Source: Paracoccaceae bacterium (GTDB lineage: Bacteria; Pseudomonadota; Alphaproteobacteria; Rhodobacterales; Rhodobacteraceae). Taken from it: a stretch of DNA of 37,784 nt. The translations under genes were made by a program, and so were the position numbers. The stretch covers positions 1-37,784 of the forward strand of contig REBU01000031.1 in the NCBI GenBank assembly GCA_007692585.1, written 5' to 3'. This document shows, piece after piece, positions 7,644 to 14,957 of this stretch (its first letter is position 1; each line of letters opens with the position of its first letter). The notes under the pieces are model-generated. The model saw nothing but the letters and a program-made list of their open reading frames with translations, ran no database searches and was not told where the DNA came from.

Positions 7644-7956
7644 TCAGACAGCGATGGCGCATTGTGCGCGGCTGCGACCAGGTCTGACCAACGCCTTGGC
7701 ACGGTCCTCGGGCAATGCGCGCCGAATGCAACGCCGGGCTGACCACCTTGCGTTTCGGCCCATCCTCGGGTACGGCGAGCCGCGCTTCTCGCTTGGCCAG
7801 CTCCTGTTCGCGCGTCCCGGTCCCGGCTGCACCGATGAAGCGGCGCGCGACGGTCCGGTTTTCGCGCAAGAGAGGCGCTCCATCCCGCCGGATCGCACTC
7901 TGGATGCGCCGGGTGACAGCGACATAACCGCGTATTCTCTTGATGATGCTGGCCAA
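7644..7956 (-). pseudogene. Probable remnant of an unrecognised small protein gene
   Basis: The 369-base gap 7641-8009 has no intact gene. On the minus strand a frame opening with TTG at 7956 (aaagg nine bases before it) reads LASIIKRIRGYVAVTRRIQ, then LLRENRTVARRFIGAAG and REQELAKREARLAVPEDG, using mostly G or C in third positions as real genes here do. In that frame it would run far into lysR. A one-base frame change near 7720 instead gives RALPEDRAKALVRPGRSRAQ and a stop at 7644-7646, just beyond the lysR end. That pattern fits a frameshifted gene of about 100 codons. I do not recognise the protein; a chance open frame is the alternative. Confidence 0.3.
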
Positions 7957-8009
7957 GAGTTACAACCTTTGGAGCAAAGCACCGCTGAACCAGTCCGAAA
8001 CAGTAATTT

Positions 8010-9074
8010 ATGAGCCAAGAACGGAATAGAGTTTTGGGCGACAAGACCCTGATGAACACCAAAAACGACGTAATCGCCAAATCGTCGCTCCTGAGCGTTG
8101 CGCCGATGATGGACTGGACCGACCGACATTGCCGGTTTTTTCACCGGCAATTGTCCCGCGATGCGCTGCTTTATACCGAGATGGTGACCGGCCCTGCCCT
8201 TGTGCGCGGCGGAGCGCTGCATCTGCTGGAGCATGATCCGCAGGAACACCCGGTCGCGCTGCAGCTCGGCGGCTCGGACCCCAAAGAGCTGGCAGCCGCA
8301 GCGCGGATGGGGGCCGCAGCCGGGTATGGCGAGATCAACCTCAATTGCGGCTGCCCTTCGGACCGGGTGCAGTCGGGGTGTTTCGGGGCCATCCTGATGC
8401 GCTCGCCCGAGCTTGTGGCCGAGATCTGCAGCGAAATGCAGGCCGCTTGCCGGGCCGAGATCACAGTCAAATGCCGCATTGGCGTGGATGATCAGGTACC
8501 GCAGGACACGCTGCCTGTGTTTCTGGAGTCTTTGCAGCGCGCGGGCATCGGCCATGTCATCATCCATGCCCGCAAAGCATGGCTGAATGGTCTGTCGCCC
8601 AAGGACAACCGCACCATTCCGCCGCTGGATTATCCGCTGGTGCTGGAGATGAAGCGCCAGTTTCCGGCGTTGCGAATCAGTCTGAACGGAGGCGTCACAG
8701 CGCTTGATCAGGTGGTGGATTTCCTCGAAAGTGGGCTGGACGGCGTTATGGTGGGACGCGCGGCCTATCAGCGGCCGGGCGATATTCTGCTGGGCGCGGA
8801 TCAGCGGGTTTTCGGGCACTCCGATCCGACGGATCTGGACAGGGCGCTGGACCAAATGCGCAGCTATATCGAGCGCGAAGTGACCAAGGGCGCGCGTCTG
8901 GCCGCGATCACGCGACACATGCTGGGGCTTTTCGCCGGTCAGCCCGGCGCGCGGCAATGGCGCCGGATCCTGTCGGAACAGGCCCATTTGCGCGGCGCGG
9001 GGCCTGAGGTTCTCGACATGGCCCTCGCAGCGCTGCGCGCGGAGCAGGAACAGGTCGCAAGCTCAGTGGGGTGA
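8010..9074 (+). CDS. dusA: tRNA-dihydrouridine(20/20a) synthase DusA
   Basis: Flavin enzyme that reduces uridines at positions 20/20a in the D-loop of tRNAs using NADPH. Motifs seen: SVAPMMDWTDRHCRFFHR, the DusA-type opening of the FMN barrel; YTEMVTGPALVRGG; NLNCGCPSDRVQSGCFGA with the catalytic cysteine in GCPS (codon 115 from the first ATG); VKCRIGVDD; HARKAWLNGLSPK; and MVGRAAYQRPGD. The ATG at 8010 gives 354 residues; the in-frame ATG at 8052 gives 340 and starts closer to the conserved region as most DusA do. Neither has a strong ribosome-binding site, so the start is open. The 3' end overlaps the convergent DUF6477 gene by 12 bases. Confidence 0.95.
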   Translation: MSQERNRVLGDKTLMNTKNDVIAKSSLLSVAPMMDWTDRHCRFFHRQLSRDALLYTEMVTGPALVRGGALHLLEHDPQEHPVALQLGGSDPKELAAAARMGAAAGYGEINLNCGCPSDRVQSGCFGAILMRSPELVAEICSEMQAACRAEITVKCRIGVDDQVPQDTLPVFLESLQRAGIGHVIIHARKAWLNGLSPKDNRTIPPLDYPLVLEMKRQFPALRISLNGGVTALDQVVDFLESGLDGVMVGRAAYQRPGDILLGADQRVFGHSDPTDLDRALDQMRSYIEREVTKGARLAAITRHMLGLFAGQPGARQWRRILSEQAHLRGAGPEVLDMALAALRAEQEQVASSVG

Positions 9075-9401
9075 GCGCCGCAGCACAGCCAATTCGGGCA
9101 AATCAGCGGTATCTATCTGATTGATTTCGCTTGCTTCATGCAGGATGGCCATGATCACGGCCACATGATCTGCGGCGCGCCAGCTGGCATCGTGATGCCG
9201 CCGGGCCTGTTCCAGAATACGTTCGCGTGCCAGCAGCAATTTCAGCGCATCGGCGGGCGCGGGCAGCTTGCGGCCGATAGGCAGCCCCAAAAGGCGCGGC
9301 AACAGCGTGGCACGGTGGTAATCGGCCAGACCATGACGCGCGGCCACAACCAACAGGCGCGGGCGGATCAGAGTTTCGAGGCCGGGGATCAGCGTTTGCA
9401 T
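9063..9401 (-). CDS. DUF6477-like small protein
   Basis: A 112-residue cytosolic protein that I associate with the DUF6477 family of Rhodobacteraceae from the pattern TLIRPRLLVVAARHGLADYHR near the start and SWRAADHVAVIMAILHEAS near the end. Function unknown. The frame is open to 9437, but the ATG at 9401 is preceded by aggagctctctt, giving a proper ribosome-binding site, and the family start is there. The protein is basic in the first half and helical throughout, with no signal peptide and no cysteines. Its last 12 bases overlap the end of dusA on the other strand. It is divergent from the DUF6456 gene, with about 195 bases between the starts. Confidence 0.75.
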   Translation of the reverse strand: MQTLIPGLETLIRPRLLVVAARHGLADYHRATLLPRLLGLPIGRKLPAPADALKLLLARERILEQARRHHDASWRAADHVAVIMAILHEASEINQIDTADLPELAVLRRSPH

Positions 9402-9554
9402 AAGAGAGCTCCTGGTTGAACATCCCCTTTCTCGCACACCCTGAGGTAGTGTTGCGTCCGGCGCGAAAACACCGCGCGCTGGATTCAGCCTGATTTAGGG
9501 TTTTTAAACCATTCTTTGGTCGGAGCGTCAGAAGCTTAACGAGCTGGCAACCAA

Positions 9555-9573
9555 TACACATTCACTTTGTGTA
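9555..9573. promoter_or_regulatory. Inverted repeat TACACA-N7-TGTGTA upstream of the DUF6456 gene
   Basis: Perfect 6-base inverted repeat (9555-9560 and 9568-9573) ending seven bases before the aaggag at 9580-9585 of the following gene. A second small symmetric element, ggttt-tt-aaacc, lies at 9499-9510. The 19-base site has operator-like dimensions and would lie in the leader or over the promoter; autoregulation by the downstream helix-turn-helix protein is possible. No known operator is recognised. Confidence 0.35.
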
Positions 9574-9596
9574 ACCGACAAGGAGCATATTTCGGG

Positions 9597-10685
9597 ATGT
9601 CTGCTGAAGGCTGCGCAGCCAGCGTCAAGGTACTGCATCCGGTCCATCGCCTGCCCGACTGGGTTCCCGAGGGCGCGCGACTTTACCTGTCTCATGTCGC
9701 TGCGGGCAAATCGCTGCGGGCGGTGGCGCGCGACTACGGCTGTCATGCCTCGACTGTGATGCGCCAGGTGCGACGTTTCGAAAACCTTCGGGATGATCCC
9801 CTTGTGGATAACGCCTTGCGCAAACTGGATCAGGCCCTGCGCGCCCCCCCGAAGCCAAAGTCTGCAACGGAGTATTCCCCCATGACAGCCCAATCTCCTG
9901 TGACACCCGACCTGCATGCCACGCCTGATCTTGAGGATCACGCGATGCATTTCCTGCAGGAACTGACAGCGCCCAAGGCGGTGCTGATCGTCGCCGCGGA
10001 TATGCCCAAGGCGGTCGTGACGCGCGAGGATACGGCCGGAGTGCCGCAGCGCGTGGCGATCCTCGACCGCGAACTGGCCGAAGCGATGGCCCTGAAAAAC
10101 TGGATCACCTGCCGCAAACTGGGCCGAGTGTCGAGCTATGCGATCAGCTCCGCCGGCAGGCTGGCGCTGCGTGATTACCGCGCCTCCCGCAGCAGCTTGC
10201 CCGCAGCCCGTTTTGACGATGACGACACAGCACCGCGCCGCGCGCGCTACGGGGTGATCGAGAGCCCGGTCGTGGTCCTGTCGCGGCGCCGTGACAAATC
10301 CGGTCAGCCGTTTCTGGAGGGCGGGCTGGTACAGGCCGCCGAGCGGATGCGCGAAGACTACGTCATGGCGCAGCTGGAATCGGTTCCGACTTGCTCGGCG
10401 ATTGAGTTGATGAACATGCTGGAAACCCGCGCTGTGCCGGGGCCGAATATCGCCCCGCCCGGAACAGCCGCAGCGCGGACGCGCGTCCTGCGCCTGCTGC
10501 GCGATCTTGGCGAAGGGTTGGGGGATATTGCGCTGCGCTGCTGCTGTCATCTCGAAGGGGTCGAATCGGCTGAAAATGCGCTGGGATGGTCGGCACGGTC
10601 CGGCAAGATCGTGCTGCGCATCGCGTTGCAACGCATGAGCCGCCATTACGCATGCCTTGGCAATGAACCTGTGATGATCGGCTGA
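9597..10685 (+). CDS. DUF6456 helix-turn-helix protein, putative DNA-binding regulator
   Basis: 362-residue protein typical of alphaproteobacteria. Residues 38-62 (AAGKSLRAVARDYGCHASTVMRQVRRF) form a helix-turn-helix resembling resolvase/sigma-region-4 types. A linker follows, then a second HTH-like MarR-type segment (MALKNWITCRKLGRVSSYAISSAGRLALRDYR). The C-terminal DUF6456 domain occupies about 215-355, with QPFLEGGLVQAAERMREDYVMAQLES and GDIALRCCCHLEGVESAENALGWSARSGKIVLRIALQRMSRHY. The ATG at 9597 follows aaggag by 11 bases; an in-frame TTG at 9567 would place that site inside the gene and is rejected. Function is not established in sequence terms; the layout is that of a transcription factor. 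It stands alone, 124 bases before the next gene. Confidence 0.85.
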   Translation: MSAEGCAASVKVLHPVHRLPDWVPEGARLYLSHVAAGKSLRAVARDYGCHASTVMRQVRRFENLRDDPLVDNALRKLDQALRAPPKPKSATEYSPMTAQSPVTPDLHATPDLEDHAMHFLQELTAPKAVLIVAADMPKAVVTREDTAGVPQRVAILDRELAEAMALKNWITCRKLGRVSSYAISSAGRLALRDYRASRSSLPAARFDDDDTAPRRARYGVIESPVVVLSRRRDKSGQPFLEGGLVQAAERMREDYVMAQLESVPTCSAIELMNMLETRAVPGPNIAPPGTAAARTRVLRLLRDLGEGLGDIALRCCCHLEGVESAENALGWSARSGKIVLRIALQRMSRHYACLGNEPVMIG

Positions 10686-10809
10686 TCGACCTTGCATCGG
10701 CGCGTGCGGTCAGTATGCTGAGCGCACCAGTGATGCGCTCTCCCTCGCGTCCCCGTAACACCCGTGTGCCACAGGTTGGCATGCGCATGTACGGCAATGG
10801 GAGCGAGAG

Positions 10810-11724
10810 ATGCAACGACGCCACTTCATTCAGACAACGGGGGCGCTGGCCCTGACTTTGGGCCTGCCGCAGCGATTGCGGGCCAGTCAGGGGCTGGATT
10901 TCGGCGGGACGCGGATTGATGTCGTCTCGGACGGTTATCTGGTGCTGCCGCCAGATTTTGCGGTGCCTGAGGGCCGTGAACATGAAATGCGCGATCTGAT
11001 CGCGCGCTACGGGCTGAGCGAAGATGTCTACGAGCCCCCCTGCAATCTGGTCTTGCTGCGCGACGGCAGCCGCACTGTGCTCTTTGATGTGGGGGCCGGG
11101 CCGGATTTCATGGCCACTGCCGGGCATATGGCGGATGCGATGGACGCGCTTGGCGTGGCCCCCGAAGATGTCACGCATCTGGTCGTCACCCATGCCCACC
11201 CTGATCATATCTGGGGCATGCTGGACGATTTCGACGATCCGCTTCTGCCCAATGCCGAGGTGATGATCGGACGAACGGAATTCGACTACTGGATGGACCC
11301 GGACACGATCGACAGTATCGGAGAGCTGCGCCAGTCCTTTGCCGTGGGCGCACAGCGGCGGTTATCCGTCATCGAGGACCGCGTGCAGCTGTTCGAGGAT
11401 GGCGCAGAGATCCTGCCCGGCATTCAGGCCGTGGCGAGCTTCGGGCATTCGCCGGGCCATATGGCGTTTGAACTGCGCGCAGGGGGTCAGGGGCTGATGG
11501 TCGTGGGCGATGCCTTGTCCAACCCGCATCTGGCCTTCGAGCGCCCGCTCTGGCCCGGAAGCATGGACCAGCAGCCTGATGTGGCGGCAGCGACCCGTGC
11601 CCGTCTGCTCGACCGGATCACAGCTGATGATCTTATGATCGCAGGCTTCCATTTTCCCGATGGTGGCATCGGTCGTGCCGAGCGGCGCGCCGAGGATCGC
11701 TATGTCTTTACTGCAGGAGTGTAA
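10810..11724 (+). CDS. Exported metallo-beta-lactamase-fold hydrolase
   Basis: 304-residue zinc hydrolase of unknown substrate. The N-terminus MQRRHFIQTTGALALTLGLPQ is a Tat-like signal (Arg3-Arg4, with HF), so the protein probably acts in the periplasm. The mature part has the full metal motif THAHPDH (H128, H130, D132, H133), then FGHSPGHM, VVGDAL and GFHFP, giving all ligands for two metals. Regions such as PPCNLVLLRDG and LFDVGAGPDFM are common to lactonase-like and glyoxalase-like members. gggagcgagag precedes the ATG. Three bases separate it from the second metallo-beta-lactamase gene, so the two are co-transcribed and probably co-translated. A quorum-quenching lactonase is conceivable but not shown. 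Confidence 0.9.
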   Translation: MQRRHFIQTTGALALTLGLPQRLRASQGLDFGGTRIDVVSDGYLVLPPDFAVPEGREHEMRDLIARYGLSEDVYEPPCNLVLLRDGSRTVLFDVGAGPDFMATAGHMADAMDALGVAPEDVTHLVVTHAHPDHIWGMLDDFDDPLLPNAEVMIGRTEFDYWMDPDTIDSIGELRQSFAVGAQRRLSVIEDRVQLFEDGAEILPGIQAVASFGHSPGHMAFELRAGGQGLMVVGDALSNPHLAFERPLWPGSMDQQPDVAAATRARLLDRITADDLMIAGFHFPDGGIGRAERRAEDRYVFTAGV

Positions 11725-11727
11725 CCC

Positions 11728-12678
11728 ATGCGCAAATCCCTGATCGTGATTGCGGCCATGCTCTGGGGAGCAACAGTGATGGCCTCGGAGGACATCGCGG
11801 ATAAATACCCCCAATCGGCGCTTTACAACAAACCGGTCGAGGTGATCCCGCATGTCTGGACCTCGATCGGCGCGACCGCCCCGCCCACCTATGAAAATGC
11901 AGGCCATAACAACAACCTGAGTTTCATCATCACGGGCGAAGGCGTCGTGGTGGTCAATTCCGGCGCGTCCTATCAGCTGGCGCAGGCCCTACATGAGGAA
12001 ATCCGCGCCCGCACGGATCAGCCTGTGCGGCTGGTGATTGCCGAGAATGGGCAGGGTCACGCGATGCTGGGCAATAATTACTGGATCGAGCAGGATGTTC
12101 CGGTGCTCGCCCATGTCGATGCGGCCGAAGAATTCCGGCTGAATTCCGGTCAGGCTTTTGTCAGCTTGCAGAATTACGCCCGCGAGCGCTCCGAAGGCAC
12201 TGTGCCGATGCAGCCGACCGAGACTTTCACCGACCGGGTCGAGCTGAGCATGGGCGATTTCCGTATCGAGGTGCTGCATCTCGGCCCCGCCCACAGCCCC
12301 GGTGATACGCAGGTCTGGTTGCCGGATCAGTCGCTGCTGATCGCAGGCGATATCGCCTTTCAGGAACGCATGCCGCCAATTTTCGAGGGCACCTGCACCT
12401 CCTGCTGGATCGACACATGGGACAATGCGCTGGAGCCTATTGGAGCGACCTATGTGATCCCCGGCCATGGTCATCCGACCAATATGGCGCAGGTGCGCCG
12501 CTATACGCGCGATTATCTGGTCTGGCTGCGCGAACGCATCGCCGAGCATATCGACGAGGGCGGTGATCTGGCCGGGGCCTATTATGTCGATCAGTCGCCT
12601 TTCGTGCATCTCGATACATTCGAGGAACTGGCGACCCGCAATGCAGGCGTCGTTTTCTCGGAAATGGAGTGGGAATAA
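11728..12678 (+). CDS. SoxH-like metallo-beta-lactamase-fold protein with a replaced HxHxDH motif
   Basis: 316 residues with a Sec signal (MRKSLIVIAAMLWGATVMAS, cut after about residue 19) and a metallo-beta-lactamase fold: TYENAGHNNNLSFIITGEGVVVVNSG, LHLGPAHSPGDTQVWLPDQSLLIAGDI, YVIPGHGHPT. Where the first metal motif HxHxDH should follow LVI, the sequence is ENGQGH (106-111), keeping only the final histidine. I recall SoxH/quinoprotein-associated relatives with the same ENGQGH, so this looks like a subfamily trait and not a sequencing error. The metal site must differ from the normal one. Downstream ligand positions (H in AHSPGD, D in GDI, H in GHGH) remain. aggag precedes the start. Partner of the complete enzyme just upstream. 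Confidence 0.85.
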   Translation: MRKSLIVIAAMLWGATVMASEDIADKYPQSALYNKPVEVIPHVWTSIGATAPPTYENAGHNNNLSFIITGEGVVVVNSGASYQLAQALHEEIRARTDQPVRLVIAENGQGHAMLGNNYWIEQDVPVLAHVDAAEEFRLNSGQAFVSLQNYARERSEGTVPMQPTETFTDRVELSMGDFRIEVLHLGPAHSPGDTQVWLPDQSLLIAGDIAFQERMPPIFEGTCTSCWIDTWDNALEPIGATYVIPGHGHPTNMAQVRRYTRDYLVWLRERIAEHIDEGGDLAGAYYVDQSPFVHLDTFEELATRNAGVVFSEMEWE

Positions 12679-12726
12679 CCCGGCGCGGCTGGACATTCCC
12701 GGCAGGGCTGGCGCAGAATATCGGGC

Positions 12727-13905
12727 ATGACCCCGCCCTTGCTCAGCCCCAGCGAATTGACGGCGCTTACGCGATTGCGCTACGCGCTGCATGCCGCGCC
12801 CGAAATCTCGGGCGCGGAAGTTGCTACGGCGACCCATCTGCGTGACTTTCTGGCCCCGACCGGCCCGGACCGGGTGGTTGAGGGGCTTGGCGGCGCGGGG
12901 CTGGCGCTGGTGTTTGACAGTGGCAAGGCCGGGCCGCGCGTGATGTTTCGCGCCGAGCTTGATGGCTTGCCGATCACCGAGCAGACGGGCCTGCCCTATG
13001 CATCGCGGCGCGCCGGTGTGGCGCATCTTTGCGGGCATGACGGGCATATGGCGATCCTTGCCGGTCTGGGCCTGTGGCTGTCGCGCAACCGCCCGGCCCG
13101 GGGTCAGGTGATCCTGCTGTTCCAGCCTGCCGAGGAAACCGGCGAAGGCGCGCGCGCCGTGCTCGCTGATCCGCGCTTTGCGCAGCTTCGGCCCGACTGG
13201 GCTTTCGCGCTGCACAACATGCCGGGCCTGGCGCTGGGCGAGGTCGCAGTCGCGGCGGGGGGGGCGTCCTGCGCCTCCTGCGGGCTGCGCCTGCGCGTGA
13301 CCGGGCGCGAGAGCCACGCGGCCCATCCTGAAGCCGGGCAGTCCCCTGCCCCGGTTCTGGAAGCCGTGCTTGCGGGGCTTTCCGTTTACACCCTGCCCCC
13401 GCCCATGGGCCGCGATTTCCGGCTGGTGACGCTGTGCCATCTGTCGATGGGCCAGCCTGCCTTTGGCATCGCGCCGGGGCAAGCCGAGATCTGGCTGACC
13501 CTGCGCGCCTATGACGACCAGCGCCTCGCCGCCTTCGAGGCCGAGATCATGGCCCTGATCACGCGCGCGGCGCAGGGGCTGACACTGCAGGTCAGCCGCC
13601 ATGACGCCTTTCATGCCACGATCAACGCCGCTGCCGCCGCCGATCAGGTCGTGGCCGCCTGTGCCGCGCTTGGCGTGGCGCGCGGCGCGTTTGAGCTGCC
13701 CATGCGCGCGTCAGAGGATTTCGGGGCCTTCAGCGCGCAGACGCGCACGGCCCTGTTCTTCCTCGGCGCAGGGGAGCGCCAGCCCGCGCTGCACCGGCCT
13801 GATTATGACTTCCCCGATGCGCTGATCGCCCCCGCTGTGGCGCTGTATGCGCAGATCGCCACGCAGATTCTGGGGGGTGTCGCGGGTCCGGGCGGCGTGG
13901 CTTAA
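12727..13905 (+). CDS. M20 family amidohydrolase (IAA-amino-acid/hippurate hydrolase type)
   Basis: 392-residue metal-dependent amidohydrolase or carboxypeptidase that would release an acid from an N-acyl amino acid. Motifs: FRAELDGLPITEQTGLPYAS, LCGHDGHMAI (C102, H104, D105, H107), QPAEETGEGARAVL, the ALHNMPGL histidine, RESHAAHPE, and RASEDFGAFS near the end. The dimerisation lid domain lies at about 180-295. There is no signal peptide, so it is cytosolic, unlike the two exported hydrolases before it (48 bases upstream). Its stop taa shares the four bases ttaa (13902-13905) with the stop of the convergent lipocalin-like gene. It starts ATG with no strong ribosome-binding site, which may mean coupling to upstream translation. 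Confidence 0.92.
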   Translation: MTPPLLSPSELTALTRLRYALHAAPEISGAEVATATHLRDFLAPTGPDRVVEGLGGAGLALVFDSGKAGPRVMFRAELDGLPITEQTGLPYASRRAGVAHLCGHDGHMAILAGLGLWLSRNRPARGQVILLFQPAEETGEGARAVLADPRFAQLRPDWAFALHNMPGLALGEVAVAAGGASCASCGLRLRVTGRESHAAHPEAGQSPAPVLEAVLAGLSVYTLPPPMGRDFRLVTLCHLSMGQPAFGIAPGQAEIWLTLRAYDDQRLAAFEAEIMALITRAAQGLTLQVSRHDAFHATINAAAAADQVVAACAALGVARGAFELPMRASEDFGAFSAQTRTALFFLGAGERQPALHRPDYDFPDALIAPAVALYAQIATQILGGVAGPGGVA

Positions 13906-14957
13906 TATCCCGTCATTTCCAGATATCCGCGCCCGGAATGGCTGCCTGAAAAGCGCAGCGGGCCTTCCCAATACTGGACGGACAGATCCATCCAGGCATG
14001 CGGGTTCAGCGGCTCTGTGGTGATTGATAGGCCACCATCGGCCCAATCGATCTGCCAATGCGTCGGCACGTCGCGCCCGTTGATCCGGGTGTGCTGGCGT
14101 GGCGTGAAGCGGACCGCGCCATCTGCCAGCGGGGTCGGCCTGCCATCCGGCGTGATCCATGTGCCCGCCGTGAAGATCTCGCGCCCGCGCAGCTGAAAGC
14201 CCATCATGCGGTGGCCATCGTCGAAGCTGAGCGAGACCCAGTCCCAACCGGCCTGATCCTCGGCCAAGGGCTGGCTGGACCATTCGCGATCAAGCCAGCC
14301 CTGCCCTGTAACCGCGACAGGCCCGCCGGGCAGATCGAGCGTGCCCGCGACGGTGAAGAAGGGCTGCGAATAATAGTAGCTCGCCTGCCCCTGAGCGGAT
14401 TTTACCGAATAGCCCTGATCGCCTTGCAGCACCAACGGACCCTCGGCGGTGAAATCGAGCGAAAAGGCGAAATCCGGCCCGCGCGCATGGACATCGAGCG
14501 CATCGAAAGCATCCTGATCGGAGGCCGCGTGGCTGGTCATGTGCCAGTCGTCGATCCAGGCGCGGAAGGGGGCGCTGTCAACCCCGGCCTGCCCGACGCC
14601 ACCGCGCCCGAAGCGCTCGGCGCTGAAATGCGCCTCAGTGGTGGTCAGCCCCGCATGGCCCATCCAGACCTGACGGTTGTCCCAGCCGGGACGGTCCTCG
14701 GGTGCCAGCGCAGAGCGAAAGAGTGTCCATTGCACGCCGTAACCCTGCCCGTCCTCGCCCGTCAGGGTCGCGGTGAGATACCACCATTCGATGCGGTATT
14801 CGGGATGCGCGCCGTGATCTTGCGGGAAGACCAGCGCGCGGCCACGTTCGGGAATGGCGAAGCCCTCGGCATCCGTGCCAAGCCCGGCGAAGCCTTGCGC
14901 ATGGGCCATCGGTGCAAGGAACAGGGTCGCAAGGGTCAGGACAAGTCTAACGGTCAT
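13902..14957 (-). CDS. AttH/CrtC-like exported lipocalin-domain protein
   Basis: 351-residue protein of the AttH family, related to carotenoid 1,2-hydratase folds. Signal peptide [20 protein letters not shown] with cleavage before Q21. Family features: DHGAHPEYRIEWWYLTATL near 50, the WMGHAGLTTTEAHF block, DLPGGPVAVTGQGWLDREWSS in the centre, and LDREWS-type plus WDWVSLSFDDGHRMMGFQLR repeats in the C-terminal lipocalin domain. In-frame codons upstream to 15116 overlap the permease; the ATG at 14957 starts at the signal peptide and is the sensible start. It overlaps the end of the permease gene by 11 bases, the last gene of an ATPase-permease-AttH unit. The arrangement resembles Agrobacterium attE-H, whose function is not settled. 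Confidence 0.88.
   Translation of the reverse strand: MTVRLVLTLATLFLAPMAHAQGFAGLGTDAEGFAIPERGRALVFPQDHGAHPEYRIEWWYLTATLTGEDGQGYGVQWTLFRSALAPEDRPGWDNRQVWMGHAGLTTTEAHFSAERFGRGGVGQAGVDSAPFRAWIDDWHMTSHAASDQDAFDALDVHARGPDFAFSLDFTAEGPLVLQGDQGYSVKSAQGQASYYYSQPFFTVAGTLDLPGGPVAVTGQGWLDREWSSQPLAEDQAGWDWVSLSFDDGHRMMGFQLRGREIFTAGTWITPDGRPTPLADGAVRFTPRQHTRINGRDVPTHWQIDWADGGLSITTEPLNPHAWMDLSVQYWEGPLRFSGSHSGRGYLEMTGY

Noticed and set aside
7644-8987. A 447-codon minus-strand frame opposite dusA
   Set aside because: The part opposite dusA is a shadow of a clearly coding gene; only its distal end (7644-7730) may be part of the proposed remnant.
11989-13614. A 541-codon minus-strand frame over the hydrolase genes
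   Set aside because: Antisense of three genes with complete family motifs; no own motif or ribosome-binding site.
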